Origin: Paraburkholderia ginsengiterrae
Lineage (GTDB): Bacteria > Pseudomonadota > Gammaproteobacteria > Burkholderiales > Burkholderiaceae
DNA length: 64,000 nt
Assembly: GCF_001645125.1 (NCBI RefSeq)
Contig: NZ_LXKA01000360.1
Coordinates: 186,001 to 250,000, forward strand
Direction: 5' to 3'
Shown here: one piece after another, positions 1 to 9,353 of the stretch
How the letters are laid out: every line of letters starts with the position of its first letter
Numbering within the stretch: the stretch's first letter is position 1
Translations under genes and position numbers: made by a program
Notes under the pieces: model-generated
Seen by the model: the letters and a program-made list of their open reading frames with translations, nothing else
Told to the model about the DNA's origin: nothing
The model's database searches: none

Positions 1-12
1 AGGGGTAAACAA

Positions 13-810
13 ATGAATGCCAACTGCCGTGTCGTGATTGCCGAAGATCACGATCTGCTGAGAAACGGTCTGCGCTCGATGCTCTCCGCGCAAGGCGACT
101 ACCACGTCGTCGGCGAAGCGAGAGACGGCAAGGAAGCCTGCCAACTGGCGATGACGCTGCACCCCGATCTGATCCTGATGGATCTGTCGATGCGTGGCAT
201 GAATGGCATCGATGCCAGCGCGGCAATCAAACGCCGCTCGCCGAACGTGCGCATCGTCGTGCTCACGGTTCACCAGAGCGAAGAGTACGTGCGCGAGGCG
301 CTGCGCGCCGGCGTCGACGGCTACGTGCTGAAAGACGTCTCGTTCGACGAACTGCTGATCGCGATGCGCACCGTCATGCACGGGAAGAAACATCTGAGCG
401 CCGACGTGTACGGCTTTATGGTCGACTCGTTCGTGACGGGTCACGATGCGCCCGCACCGAAGAAGGCCTGGGACATTCTGACGGCGCGCGAGCGCAGTGT
501 GCTGAAACTGATCGCCGAAGGACGCACGAACCGGCAGGTCGGGCAGTACCTGAACCTCAGCCCGAAGACGATCGAGAAGTATCGGGCCAGCATGATGCAC
601 AAGCTCAACATTGCCAACCTGACCGAACTGGTTCTGGTCGCGATCAGCATGGGTCTGCTGACTTCGCTAGCGGAGAAATGCTCCGAGCCGCATGCCGACG
701 AGACGCCATTGCGATCGCCGGCCAACCTCGACATGGAATTGGATCCGCCGCCGGAGCCCCCCGCGGACACGGATTTTCCGAACTACAGTTTGGGCGGCGG
801 CGCAATCTGA
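13..810 (+). CDS. NarL/FixJ-family response regulator
   Basis: Two-component response regulator of 265 residues, cytoplasmic. An N-terminal receiver domain (residues about 5-120) has the acidic pair E11/D12, phospho-acceptor D57 in LILMDLSM, and K107 in the YVLKD motif. A LuxR-type helix-turn-helix follows at about 156-212 ([20 protein letters not shown], then [14 protein letters not shown]). An AGGGG Shine-Dalgarno lies just upstream of the ATG. It has an unusual proline-rich acidic C-terminal tail of about 40 residues. It converges with the sensor kinase at 851-1984, its likely partner, and is a close paralogue of the regulator at 2957. The signal and targets cannot be read from the sequence. 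Confidence 0.93.
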   Translation: MNANCRVVIAEDHDLLRNGLRSMLSAQGDYHVVGEARDGKEACQLAMTLHPDLILMDLSMRGMNGIDASAAIKRRSPNVRIVVLTVHQSEEYVREALRAGVDGYVLKDVSFDELLIAMRTVMHGKKHLSADVYGFMVDSFVTGHDAPAPKKAWDILTARERSVLKLIAEGRTNRQVGQYLNLSPKTIEKYRASMMHKLNIANLTELVLVAISMGLLTSLAEKCSEPHADETPLRSPANLDMELDPPPEPPADTDFPNYSLGGGAI

Positions 811-850
811 GCGCATTCCGGGCGCAGTCCGTGTGCAACCCGCAACCTCA

Positions 851-1984
851 CTAGGCAGCCCATGCCGCCGACACCAGTGTGCCGCTCTTACCGAGCGACT
901 GGATCGAAAACGTGCCACCGTGCGACTCGACCCGGTGTTGCATGCCGATGAGACCGAGTCCGCTTGCACAGTCGTCCCCCGTAGAAAGCGGACGGTTTTC
1001 GTAGCCGATGCCGTTGTCCAGAATCGTCATCAGCACGCCGCCTGTCGTGAGCCTGACGCCAAGCGTCACCTCTGTGGCTGCAGCGTGCTTGACGGTGTTG
1101 TTCAACGCCTCCTGAGCGAGCCTGAACATGTCGGCTTTCAGATGTTCCGGCACGTCCTCGTCGCTCACGTCGCAGTCGAACACCACCGAGATGCCTTCGG
1201 CGCTGCGCTCGATGCGCCGGCACAACGAACCCAATGCGGCGGGCAGTCCGAGCTGATCGAGCATCTGCGGGCGCAGTTCGCCGCATATCTGCCGCACGTC
1301 GCCGATCGTCTCGCGGATTCTGAGCACGGTGGCATCCAGCAGCTGGGCCGCGTCGTCGACCTGCCCGCGGCGTATGCGCATCAGCGCGTCTTCAGCCATC
1401 AGCTTGACGAGCGTCAGTGCCTGCCCGAGACCGTCATGCAATTCCGCCGAAAGGCGCTGGCGTTCTTTCTGTTGGCCCATCGTCAGGTACATGAGGCGTT
1501 CCCGCGCGGCAGCATCGGCCGAACGCGTGACAGAGGCCGGTTCGGGCAGGGGGAGCAGGGATTCCTCGAAAAGCGTCAGCAGCGCAGTGCGACCGCTCTG
1601 GCCGGCCGGCACCGACTGCTGGTGCAACATGAGGCGCATTGGCTGGCCGGTGCGGCCGGCGAGCACCGCACGAAAAGAATGAAAGTCGCGCCGTGCGCTC
1701 GCGGACAATTCGTTCGCCAGCGGCTCTTCAAAGTCGGCCGCCGCCATCTCGAGGAGTTGCCTGCCGACCAGGTCGGCGCTCGTGTAGCCGAGCAGGGCCG
1801 CAACCGTGCGATTCGCGGACAGGAAGATGCCATCCGGCGAAAGAATCGCCAGCGGCGCGCCACGCGCATCGGGCATGCTGCCCGTGCCCGGCTCGTAGTG
1901 CCGGGCGGCTCTGCACAGCTTGCGCATGCCGTCGATCAGGTCGGCCAGCTTCACCTGCCATTGCGTGGGCTCGTTGGTATTCAT
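851..1984 (-). CDS. PAS sensor histidine kinase, NarX/UhpB type (HisKA_3)
   Basis: Sensor kinase of 377 residues with no clear membrane segment, so probably cytoplasmic. A PAS-like domain is at about 45-100 (LSPDGIFLSANRTVAALLGY). The HisKA_3 dimerisation helix carries the phospho-acceptor H183 in AELHDGLGQAL. A GHKL ATPase domain follows (EALNNTVKHAAA N-box, LDNGIGYE G1 box, GLGLIGMQHRV G2 box). HisKA_3 kinases pair with NarL-type regulators, and two flank it (13-810 and 2957-3646), either of which could be the partner. It is transcribed away from SCO, with about 300 bp between the two starts. The ligand of the PAS domain is unknown. Confidence 0.92.
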   Translation of the reverse strand: MNTNEPTQWQVKLADLIDGMRKLCRAARHYEPGTGSMPDARGAPLAILSPDGIFLSANRTVAALLGYTSADLVGRQLLEMAAADFEEPLANELSASARRDFHSFRAVLAGRTGQPMRLMLHQQSVPAGQSGRTALLTLFEESLLPLPEPASVTRSADAAARERLMYLTMGQQKERQRLSAELHDGLGQALTLVKLMAEDALMRIRRGQVDDAAQLLDATVLRIRETIGDVRQICGELRPQMLDQLGLPAALGSLCRRIERSAEGISVVFDCDVSDEDVPEHLKADMFRLAQEALNNTVKHAAATEVTLGVRLTTGGVLMTILDNGIGYENRPLSTGDDCASGLGLIGMQHRVESHGGTFSIQSLGKSGTLVSAAWAA

Positions 1985-2287
1985 GTGAGCATCCCGATGC
2001 GTTTTCTTAAGGAAACCTTAAGCACATGACTGATTGTAGGCCGCGATTGGCGCTCGCCGCAACAGGGCATCTACTGAGTTGTGATGTGGGGGCTCCCCGG
2101 TTGATCGCAGCGGGTTTTCCCTCGTAGCGGACATGCCCTACCGTGCTTTGGGGGCTGTTATCCAATGACGATCGTGCGCAAATTCATGAGACTGAACATG
2201 CAAGGTGGCGCGCCTTTCCACACGGTCGACGTGACCTGCACGTGACGTCGCGCGACCGAACCTTGCTGGCCACTACTGGAGGCAGCG

Positions 2288-2920
2288 ATGAGAACAACCA
2301 ACGCATTCCTGCTTGGCGCGATCCTGCTTGCCGGCGCGGGATTAACGGGGCCCGCGGCATGGTGCGCGTCCGCCGCGGACGCCGACGATAGCGCCGCCAT
2401 GCATATGCATCATCACATGATGCCGGGCACGATGCGCACGACCGCCGAGTACACGTTGCCGGCCGTGAAGCTCGTCAGGGACGACGGCAAGACAGTCTCG
2501 CTGCCCGACGAACTGAACGACGGGCGGCCGGTGATCCTCACGTTCATCTACACCACGTGCACCACGATTTGTCCCATGGTCAGCCAGACGCTCGAGAGGC
2601 TGCAAGCGCAGTTGGGCGCCGAGCGGGACAAGGTGCACATCGTGTCGATCTCGATCGATCCTGAGCAGGACACGCCGGCGCGCCTCAGAACCTACGCGGC
2701 GAAATTCGATGCCGGCCCGGAGTGGCAGCACTACACCGGCACCGTCGCGGCGAGTATCGCGGCGCAACGCGCCTTTAACGTCTATCGCGGCGACAAGATG
2801 AACCACACGCCGGTTACGTTCGTGCGCGCGGCGCCCGGCAAGCCGTGGCTGCGCATCGACGGCTTCGCGACGCCGGCGGACCTGCTGGGCGCCTACCATG
2901 ACGCCGTCGCGTCCAATTAG
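2288..2920 (+). CDS. SCO1/SenC-family copper chaperone/thioredoxin-like protein
   Basis: Periplasmic or membrane-anchored thioredoxin-fold protein of 210 residues with an N-terminal signal segment (residues 1-27). The family CxxxC copper motif is present as C91 and C95 (TTCTTICPM), and the distal ligand is H173 (MNHTPVTF). Family members deliver copper to the CuA site of cytochrome oxidase or act in redox signalling. A Met/His-rich stretch, MHMHHHMMPG (residues 38-47), just after the signal looks like an extra copper-binding arm. GGAGG precedes the ATG. It sits between two NarL-type regulators rather than in a cytochrome oxidase operon, so a sensing role is possible. Confidence 0.93.
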   Translation: MRTTNAFLLGAILLAGAGLTGPAAWCASAADADDSAAMHMHHHMMPGTMRTTAEYTLPAVKLVRDDGKTVSLPDELNDGRPVILTFIYTTCTTICPMVSQTLERLQAQLGAERDKVHIVSISIDPEQDTPARLRTYAAKFDAGPEWQHYTGTVAASIAAQRAFNVYRGDKMNHTPVTFVRAAPGKPWLRIDGFATPADLLGAYHDAVASN

Positions 2921-2956
2921 AACTAGCCGCGCGCGGCCCCGTCAGGAGCGACGAAA

Positions 2957-3646
2957 TTGGAAACCCGGCATCGCGTGCTGGTCGCGGAGGATCAGCATCT
3001 ATTGCGCAGCGCGCTTTGCCGTATGGTCTCCGAACTATACGACTTCAGCATCGTGGGCGAGGCGGGCGACGGGCTCGAGGCCTACCGCCTTGCGATTACG
3101 ACGATGCCCGATCTGATCCTGATGGATCTGTCGATGCCAGGCGGCAGCGGCTTCGAGACGATCGCGGCCATCAAGCGCCGCGCGCCGCAGATCCATATCA
3201 TCGTCCTCACCATTCACCGCAGCGAAGAACACGTGCGAGAGTCGTTCGACGCGGGCGCGGACGGCTATGTGGTCAAGGACGCATCATTCGAAGACCTCGT
3301 CAGTGAAATGCGGCTCGTCATGCAAGGCAAGCGCAACACGAGCCTCGACGTTCGGGGGCAGTGGTCCAGTTCAACCGTGCTTGCTCCCGGCGCGCCGCGC
3401 AAAGCGCATCTATGGGACGCATTGACCGGCCGCGAGCGCTCGGTGCTGCGGCTCGTGGTCGAAGGGCACACCAACCGGCAGGTCGGCGAGTGCCTCAATC
3501 TCAGCCCGAAAACCATCGAAAAACACCGGGCCAGCCTGATGCGAAAGCTGGGTATCACCAACGTGACCGACCTCGTGCGTATCGCCATCGAAATGGGTGT
3601 GCTGGCACGGCCGGACGAGGAACACATTCGCCGTCCCTCCCTATAG
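2957..3646 (+). CDS. NarL/FixJ-family response regulator (paralogue of 13-810)
   Basis: Response regulator of 229 residues starting at a TTG preceded by AGGAGCG. Receiver domain with E11/D12, phospho-acceptor D57 ([11 protein letters not shown]) and K107 (YVVKD). LuxR-type HTH near residues 156-212 ([34 protein letters not shown]). It lines up almost residue for residue with the regulator at 13-810 through the receiver core and HTH, so the two are paralogues separated by SCO and a sensor kinase. It lies 36 bp after SCO on the same strand and is probably cotranscribed. A short hairpin terminator follows the stop. Confidence 0.92.
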   Translation: METRHRVLVAEDQHLLRSALCRMVSELYDFSIVGEAGDGLEAYRLAITTMPDLILMDLSMPGGSGFETIAAIKRRAPQIHIIVLTIHRSEEHVRESFDAGADGYVVKDASFEDLVSEMRLVMQGKRNTSLDVRGQWSSSTVLAPGAPRKAHLWDALTGRERSVLRLVVEGHTNRQVGECLNLSPKTIEKHRASLMRKLGITNVTDLVRIAIEMGVLARPDEEHIRRPSL

Positions 3647-3670
3647 GACCCTCACAACTGGAGGGTCTTT
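3647..3670 (+). terminator. Rho-independent terminator after the regulator
   Basis: GACCCTC (3647-3653) pairs perfectly with GAGGGTC (3661-3667) around a 7-nt loop, followed by TTT. It lies directly after the stop codon at 3646. The T-tract is short, so termination may be partial. Confidence 0.6.
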
Positions 3671-3779
3671 ACCCATGTCTTTGGACGGCTCTCCCTACTT
3701 CTTGCCCGTATCGACCTGAACAAGAATGGATTCAACGGCTTCGGCAACGCCGAAGCGGTGAGTCGATACAGGGGGAGCC

Positions 3780-4262
3780 GTGCACAGCGAATTGTCCTCT
3801 ATCAGGCCCGGCATGCCCGGGTGTCCGCAGCGGTGTGTTTGCCCTGAAACGAACCGGCGCCGCAGCCGCGGTTTCACGCTCCTCGAACTGCTCGTGGTGA
3901 TGGTCATCATCGGCCTGCTGGCCGGTCTCGTTGCGCCTCGCTATTTCGAACAGGTCGGCAAGTCGAATACGAAGATCGCGCGCGCGCAGATCGTTTCGCT
4001 GGGCCAGGCGCTCGATCAATACCGGCTGGATGTCGGCAACTATCCCAGCACCGAAGAAGGCCTGCAGGCGCTAATCACGAAGCCGCAGGATGCCACGCGG
4101 TGGAGCGGGCCGTATCTGGCGAAGGCCGTGCCGGCCGACCCATGGGATCGACCCTACCAGTATCGTTCCCCAGGTGAACATGGCGACTACGATCTCTTCT
4201 CGCTTGGCAAGGATGGACGAGGTGGCGGTACCGGCGAGAACACAACGGTCTCCTCGTGGTAG
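3780..4262 (+). CDS. gspG: Type II secretion major pseudopilin GspG
   Basis: Major pseudopilin of a type II secretion system. After prepilin-peptidase processing it polymerises into the periplasmic pseudopilus. Cleavage is expected at G31/F32 (RRSRG then FTLLELLVVMVIIG), with the essential Glu at mature position 5 (E36). The C-terminal GspG domain carries the YPSTEEGLQAL and GPYLAK motifs. GTG start with GGGGAG upstream. The 31-residue leader is long for the family (usually under 15-20), and an internal ATG at 3813 would give a leader of 20. First gene of the secretion operon. No prepilin peptidase gene is present in this window. Confidence 0.93.
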   Translation: MHSELSSIRPGMPGCPQRCVCPETNRRRSRGFTLLELLVVMVIIGLLAGLVAPRYFEQVGKSNTKIARAQIVSLGQALDQYRLDVGNYPSTEEGLQALITKPQDATRWSGPYLAKAVPADPWDRPYQYRSPGEHGDYDLFSLGKDGRGGGTGENTTVSSW

Positions 4263-4341
4263 CGGTACATCGCGTGGTTGCCTGAACGCAAGGCGGGTAG
4301 CGTGGTAGTGGGGTAGTGGGTTGTTTGCAAGGAGAGTCGAC

Positions 4342-5544
4342 GTGAAGTACGTGTTGCGTGTCTTCGATACCAGCGGTGCGGTTCAGACGCTCCGTATCGA
4401 CAGCGATTCTTCCTCGACCGCGGCGTCGCTTGCGCGTGCGCGTGGCCTGCGGGTCGTCTCGGTACGCGCCGACGCGGGACGGCGGCGCCAGCGCAAGAGT
4501 TGGGCGGCGCTGCCCGGCGCCAGGTTCAACGTCGAACTGTTCGCGCGCGAGTTAGCGGCATTGCTCGATGCCGGCGTGGGTGTCGTCGATGCCTTGCGCA
4601 CGCTCGGCGGCAACGAGCGCCGCGAGGGTTCGGCCCAGGTGTACCGCGATCTGTTGCGCCTGCTGGAAGAGGGCCAGTCGCTCTCGGCGGCGCTCGAGCA
4701 CTTCAGCCACATTTTCCCCCCAGTGCTGGTGGCCTGCGTGAAAGCCAGCGAACAAACCGGCGGCCTCGCGGACAGCCTCACGCGTTACTCACGCAATAGC
4801 GCGATGCTTCACGAACTACGCGGGCGCGTCGTGTCGGCGGCGATCTATCCAACGGTCCTGCTGCTGGTGGGCGCAGCGGTCGTGCTGTTCCTGCTGGGTT
4901 TTGTCGTCCCCCGGTTCGCCACTTTGCTGGAGCACAGCGGGCGCGAGCTTCCGCTGCTGTCACGCCTGCTGATTGCCTGGGGCAGCATGGTGCACGCCAA
5001 CGGAGCGGCGCTGGGGATAGGCCTCGCCGTGGTGTCGGTAGCGGCCGGCGTCGCGCTGCGCAGGCAGGCGGTGCGCAACTGGATCACCGATCGCATGCTC
5101 GCGCTGCCTGGCATCGGGCAACACTTCCGCGTGTTTCGCCAGTCACAGTTTTATCGCACGACCGCCATGCTGGTCGACGGCGGCATTCCCGCGGTGCGCG
5201 CATTCGATCTGGCGCACGGTCTGGTCGGCCGCGCGGACCAGACCGCGCTCGCGAACGCGCTGCAACAGGTGCGCAACGGCTCGAAGATCTCCGACGCCTT
5301 TCAGCAGGGCGGTCTTGCCAACCCGATTGCCTACCGGCTGCTGACCGTCGCGGAGAAGACCGGCGGCCTTGGGCCGGTGCTCGACAGAATCGCCGCGTTT
5401 CAGGAGGCGCAGGTGTCGCGCACGATCGACCTGATCTCGCGCCTCATCGAACCCGCGATGATGATTTTTATCGGCGTGGTGATCGGCGGCATTGTCGTGC
5501 TGATGTACATGCCGATCTTCGAAATCGCCTCGAGCATTCAATAG
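4342..5544 (+). CDS. gspF: Type II secretion inner-membrane platform protein GspF
   Basis: Polytopic inner-membrane protein of 400 residues that couples the GspE ATPase to pseudopilus assembly. It has two GspF repeats (about 65-185 and 270-390, each with a family E/G-rich helix such as SEQTGGLADSLTRY and AEKTGGLGPVLDRI). Hydrophobic segments are at about 164-190, 209-240 and 372-395. I chose the GTG at 4342 because AAGGAGAG lies 5 bp upstream. The in-frame TTG at 4321 has no comparable site. Between gspG and gspE, same strand. Confidence 0.93.
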   Translation: MKYVLRVFDTSGAVQTLRIDSDSSSTAASLARARGLRVVSVRADAGRRRQRKSWAALPGARFNVELFARELAALLDAGVGVVDALRTLGGNERREGSAQVYRDLLRLLEEGQSLSAALEHFSHIFPPVLVACVKASEQTGGLADSLTRYSRNSAMLHELRGRVVSAAIYPTVLLLVGAAVVLFLLGFVVPRFATLLEHSGRELPLLSRLLIAWGSMVHANGAALGIGLAVVSVAAGVALRRQAVRNWITDRMLALPGIGQHFRVFRQSQFYRTTAMLVDGGIPAVRAFDLAHGLVGRADQTALANALQQVRNGSKISDAFQQGGLANPIAYRLLTVAEKTGGLGPVLDRIAAFQEAQVSRTIDLISRLIEPAMMIFIGVVIGGIVVLMYMPIFEIASSIQ

Positions 5545-5562
5545 ACCTCCGGGAGAAACGAC

Positions 5563-7317
5563 GTGGATACCGTCAGCACGACTCCGGCCAGCCTCGATGC
5601 CGAACCGCGCGTCGATCTGCGCGACGCATTGCGAACGCTCGGTGAGCGGCATGGTTCCGGCATTCGTGCGCTGGAGGAATTGATGACGCAGACGGCGCTG
5701 AGCGCGGACGACATGTGCGCCCGGCTGGCGGCGCAATTCCGCATGAAGCCGATCAGCATGCGTGAGCTGAATCAGTACGAACCCGATTTCGACGTGATTC
5801 CATTTGTCGAAGCCACCACGCGTCTGTGCGTGTGCTTTCGCGACACGGACGGTGCAAGCGGCACGGACGCCACTCCCCGCAGCAGTAAGGGTCTGCTGTT
5901 CGTGATCGCCGATCCGCTCGATGCGCGCACGCGCGGCAGTGTCGAGCACCGCATGCGTTCCCGGCCGACCGTACCTTACCGCTGGGCGCTCGCGAGCGCC
6001 GGAGATATCAGCGCATATCTGGCCGTGCGCGAAAAAGACGTGCGGGCGATGGACTCGCTCGCGTTCGACGACCCGATCCAGAACGCAGTCGATCCGGCTT
6101 CACTCGCGTTGACGCTGCAGGGCATCAGCAGTGACGACAGCCCCGTGGTGCGGCTGCTCAACTCGACGATCTATGACGCGCTGAAGATGATGGCGAGCGA
6201 CATTCACCTCGAATGCCGCGCCAACGGCCTGATGATCAAGTGCCGCGTGGACGGCGTGCTGACCGTGGTGGGCCGCGTCGAAGGCCGCGACGTCGCGGAT
6301 CAGGTTCTGTCGCGCGTGAAGGTGATTTCCGAGCTCGATATCGCCGAGCGGCGCGTGCCTCAGGACGGGCGCTTCAAGGCGCAGTACGCAGGCCGCGATA
6401 TCGACTTCCGCGTGTCGATCATGCCGAACCAGTTCGGCGAAGACGCAGTGCTGCGGATACTCGACCGCTATCAGCTGTCGCAAGCCTCCGGCGGTCTGAC
6501 GCTCGAAGCCCTGGGTTTCCAGCAGGGCGATACGCGCTTCATGCGCTCGGTCGCGTCGATGCCCTACGGGATGCTGCTCGTGACCGGGCCGACCGGCAGC
6601 GGCAAGACGACCACGCTCTACGCGATTCTCACCGAGATCAACAACGGCCTCGAGAAGATCGTGACGATCGAGGACCCGGTCGAATATCAGCTCGGCGACA
6701 TCCTGCAGATTCCGGTGAACGAGGCGAAGGGACTGACCTTCGCGCGCGGACTGCGCTCGATCTTGCGGCACGACCCGGACAAGATCATGGTCGGCGAAAT
6801 CCGCGATTCGGAGACCGCGCAAATTGCCGTGCAGGCCGCACTGACCGGCCACCAGGTGTTCACCACCGTGCACGCGAACAACGTCTTCGACGTGATCGGC
6901 CGCTTCACCAACATGGAGGTCGATCCCTACAGCTTTGTGTCCGCGCTCAACGGCGTCGTCGCCCAGCGTCTGTTGCGGCAGTGCTGCCCGGATTGCACGG
7001 CCGATGACTCCGTCGACGCCGACACGCTGGTCCGCTCCGGCATCGAGCCCGATACCGCCGGCAGCTATCTGTTTCGTCGCGGCACGGGCTGCGCGGCCTG
7101 CCGCGGCAGCGGATACCGCGGACGCCGCGCGATCGCGGAAGCCTTGCGCATGAACGACGAGTTGCGCCAACTCCTGTCGGAGCGCGCCCCGCTTGGGGCG
7201 ATCAAGGCGGCGGCGTTCCGCTACGGCATGCAGTCGCTGCGCGCCGCCGCGGTCGAGCTCGTGAAGCGCGGCGAAACGACTCTCGAGGAGATTAACCGTG
7301 TCACGATGGTTGAATAA
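5563..7317 (+). CDS. gspE: Type II secretion ATPase GspE
   Basis: Cytoplasmic hexameric secretion ATPase of 584 residues that powers pseudopilus extension. It has an N-terminal GspE/PilB-type domain, Walker A GPTGSGKT at residues 342-349, the Asp box, Walker B region (MVGEIRDSETAQIA) and His box (LTGHQVFTTVHANN). Near the C-terminus are two Cys pairs (CCPDC about 474-478 and CAAC 510-513) forming the Zn-binding CM domain typical of GspE. GTG start 18 bp after gspF. The next gene overlaps its end by 20 bp, indicating translational coupling. Confidence 0.95.
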   Translation: MDTVSTTPASLDAEPRVDLRDALRTLGERHGSGIRALEELMTQTALSADDMCARLAAQFRMKPISMRELNQYEPDFDVIPFVEATTRLCVCFRDTDGASGTDATPRSSKGLLFVIADPLDARTRGSVEHRMRSRPTVPYRWALASAGDISAYLAVREKDVRAMDSLAFDDPIQNAVDPASLALTLQGISSDDSPVVRLLNSTIYDALKMMASDIHLECRANGLMIKCRVDGVLTVVGRVEGRDVADQVLSRVKVISELDIAERRVPQDGRFKAQYAGRDIDFRVSIMPNQFGEDAVLRILDRYQLSQASGGLTLEALGFQQGDTRFMRSVASMPYGMLLVTGPTGSGKTTTLYAILTEINNGLEKIVTIEDPVEYQLGDILQIPVNEAKGLTFARGLRSILRHDPDKIMVGEIRDSETAQIAVQAALTGHQVFTTVHANNVFDVIGRFTNMEVDPYSFVSALNGVVAQRLLRQCCPDCTADDSVDADTLVRSGIEPDTAGSYLFRRGTGCAACRGSGYRGRRAIAEALRMNDELRQLLSERAPLGAIKAAAFRYGMQSLRAAAVELVKRGETTLEEINRVTMVE

Positions 7318-8230
7318 TCCGGTTGCGATCGGAGCGAGCACGCGAGAGATCGTTGTCGGTGCCCGTGTGCCCTGGTTGATACGCCTGCGCCGGCCGGCGC
7401 CCGCGTCGGCGTCGGTGCCCGCCGTCGAGCCTGCCAGCGTGGCGATTCCCGAAGAGTACTGCTGCACTGAAGCGGGCCTGCTCGATGCACTGCGCGCGGC
7501 GCTTGCCGCCACGCCTGCCACCGCCGATGCGATCACCGAAGCCGATGTTGGCGCCCAGCGCGCCGCCGCCCCCATTCCAGCCGCGAGTGCGCAAAAACGC
7601 AGCGCCTGCATGGTGCTGGACGACTTCTGGGGCAATCACGCGATCTTGCGCGGCGACTTCCGCACGCTGCGCGCCCGCGAACTCGAAGAGATCGTGCTGG
7701 CCCATTTCGCCGATACGTACGGGATCGCCGGCGAATCGCTGATCGTGCGTTTCAGCGTGCAGCGCGGCGGACGAGCGCTATTCGCGAGCGCGATGTCACG
7801 CGCGCTTCACGACAGCATCCACGACGTGAGCACGGCCGAACAGGTCGACATTAGCCGGCTGAGGCTCGGTCTTCCGGAGATGCTCAATCGTATCGACGCT
7901 TCAGCCGTGAGCGATGAAGGGCTGCTGCTGTTCGTCGCGGACGAGCTGATGCAGGCGGTCATGGTCGAACAGCACCGCTGGGTTGCGTACGACGCACAGC
8001 GCCTCTTTCCCGGCGATGCCGCCGACGCATCCCGGCTCGCCGAACTGGCGGAGCAATTGTTCGAGCGCTCCGCGACCCGCGCGAACCTGAAGCACGAAGA
8101 CTGCAAGCTCTATCTGGTTGGAGCGGGCACGGAGCTGGAGCCGTTCGAAGCACGTTTCGCGGCGGCGGTCCAGCTCGCGCCGGCGGCGCACGCCTCGCGC
8201 GCGCATCGGCTGATGGAGTGTGCGCAATGA
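7298..8230 (+). CDS. Hypothetical protein in the GspL/PilM position
   Basis: 310-residue protein I cannot assign by motif. It overlaps gspE by 20 bp and is followed by an ATGA overlap into the PilN-like gene. In T4P operons pilM and in T2SS operons gspL occupy this place, cytoplasmic actin-like proteins that recruit the ATPase. It has no transmembrane segment, a low-complexity Ala/Pro stretch around residues 30-100, and a conserved-looking core from about 105 (VLDDFWGNHAILRGDF) to 235. No clear phosphate-binding motif of the actin fold is visible, so the PilM/GspL role is inference from position only. Confidence 0.8.
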   Translation: MSRWLNNPVAIGASTREIVVGARVPWLIRLRRPAPASASVPAVEPASVAIPEEYCCTEAGLLDALRAALAATPATADAITEADVGAQRAAAPIPAASAQKRSACMVLDDFWGNHAILRGDFRTLRARELEEIVLAHFADTYGIAGESLIVRFSVQRGGRALFASAMSRALHDSIHDVSTAEQVDISRLRLGLPEMLNRIDASAVSDEGLLLFVADELMQAVMVEQHRWVAYDAQRLFPGDAADASRLAELAEQLFERSATRANLKHEDCKLYLVGAGTELEPFEARFAAAVQLAPAAHASRAHRLMECAQ

Positions 8231-8790
8231 TCCCGCGAATCCCACGACCCGGCCTGGAGCTCAGCCAGCGCCTCGATCTCGACTTCAGCCGGCGCCGCGC
8301 TCTGCCTCCGATGGGCGGCGTGATCCTGCTGTGCGTGGCCGCCGTGCTGGTGCTCGCAAGCGGCGTGCGGCTCTGGCATGTCCATGCGGTAAACGAGCGC
8401 GAAGAGGCGCAACTGGACGCGATCCGGCAGCAGGCCATCGCAAGCCGGCATGTCGTCAAGGCGCCGCTCACGCCGGCGGCGAAGCTCGCGGAAAAACAGA
8501 GTCAGTCGGTGCTGCGCGAACTGACCGTGCCCTGGCAGGACCTGTTCTCGATCGTCGAAGACTATCCGGATCACGATGTCGCGCTGATCGGCATCGATCA
8601 GAACCCCGCGCAAAGCCAGATCCGCATCACCGCCGAAGCGAAGAACTTCGACGCGATGATCGCGTACCTGAAGTATCTGCAGGGCAGTGTGCTGCTGCGC
8701 GAAGCCGTGCTCAACGATCACCTGATCGAGACAAACGTGCCCGGAAAACCGGTGCGTTTCCAGATCACTGCTGTCTGGAGGAAATCATGA
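8227..8790 (+). CDS. PilN/GspL-like bitopic inner-membrane assembly protein
   Basis: 187 residues, start chosen at the ATG in the ATGA overlap with the preceding stop. A short cytoplasmic N-terminus (PRPGLELSQRLDLDF) precedes one transmembrane helix at about 27-50 (GGVILLCVAAVLVLASGVRL). A periplasmic coiled region and small ferredoxin-like domain follow. This is the architecture of PilN and of the GspL C-terminal half. It sits immediately before a PilO-like gene. Assignment rests on topology and order rather than a diagnostic motif. Confidence 0.85.
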   Translation: MIPRIPRPGLELSQRLDLDFSRRRALPPMGGVILLCVAAVLVLASGVRLWHVHAVNEREEAQLDAIRQQAIASRHVVKAPLTPAAKLAEKQSQSVLRELTVPWQDLFSIVEDYPDHDVALIGIDQNPAQSQIRITAEAKNFDAMIAYLKYLQGSVLLREAVLNDHLIETNVPGKPVRFQITAVWRKS

Positions 8791-9353
8791 AAGCAGACCA
8801 GTTGCAGGACAGGCTGTTGACGTTGCGCTTCGAGTTGCAGCGCACGTTCGGCCTGCCGGGACTGCTCGGCGCGCTGCTGATCGGTGCGGCGGCCATCGTG
8901 ACCGTCTCCGCGCCTGGCGTCGAATCCGGCGCGCACGACGCGCTGGTTCCCGCACGAACGGCGCGAACGGCAGGCGCGCAACACGCCACTCACGAACGCA
9001 GCGCGGTGGCGGATGCGGTCGCGCTCGATACCTTGCCGGCACTATTCCCCGGTTTCACGCAGAGCGCGGACGACATCGCGGTGATCTTCGCGCAGGCTCA
9101 CGAGAGCAATCTGACGCTCGGCTCCGCCGAATATCAGGTGACGACTGAAGCGGGAGCACCCTTTACGCGGTATCAGGTGCTGCTGCCTGTCAAGGATCAG
9201 TACAGCGCGATCCGCCGGTTTCTGGCCGCAGTCCTGAACAATGTGCCCAATGCGGCCCTGCAGGCGATCCACGTCGAGCGGCCTGCCGTCGACGGCAACA
9301 TACTCGATGCGCGAGTCCGCTTCGAGTTGATCTACCGGACTGCGCAGCCATGA
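8787..9353 (+). CDS. PilO/GspM-like inner-membrane protein
   Basis: 188 residues, one N-terminal transmembrane helix (about 24-42, LLGALLIGAAAIVTV) and a periplasmic domain with a PilO-like alpha/beta pattern (TRYQVLLPVKDQYSAIRRFL, then ARVRFELIY). Such proteins heterodimerise with the PilN/GspL partner. ATG at 8787 overlaps the upstream stop (ATGA), with GGAGG 5 bp before it. A longer in-frame reading upstream of 8787 runs through the preceding gene and is not used. The next gene also begins with an ATGA overlap. Confidence 0.85.
   Translation: MKADQLQDRLLTLRFELQRTFGLPGLLGALLIGAAAIVTVSAPGVESGAHDALVPARTARTAGAQHATHERSAVADAVALDTLPALFPGFTQSADDIAVIFAQAHESNLTLGSAEYQVTTEAGAPFTRYQVLLPVKDQYSAIRRFLAAVLNNVPNAALQAIHVERPAVDGNILDARVRFELIYRTAQP

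Noticed and set aside
692-2029. 445-codon plus-strand frame opposite the sensor kinase
   Set aside because: Overlaps both the response regulator and the kinase, and has no recognisable domain.
5143-5949. Long minus-strand open frame across gspF/gspE
   Set aside because: His/Arg-rich shadow of the real genes, without domain signal or ribosome-binding site. The same applies to other long antisense frames such as 6100-7635, 11924-13279 and 41042-42106.
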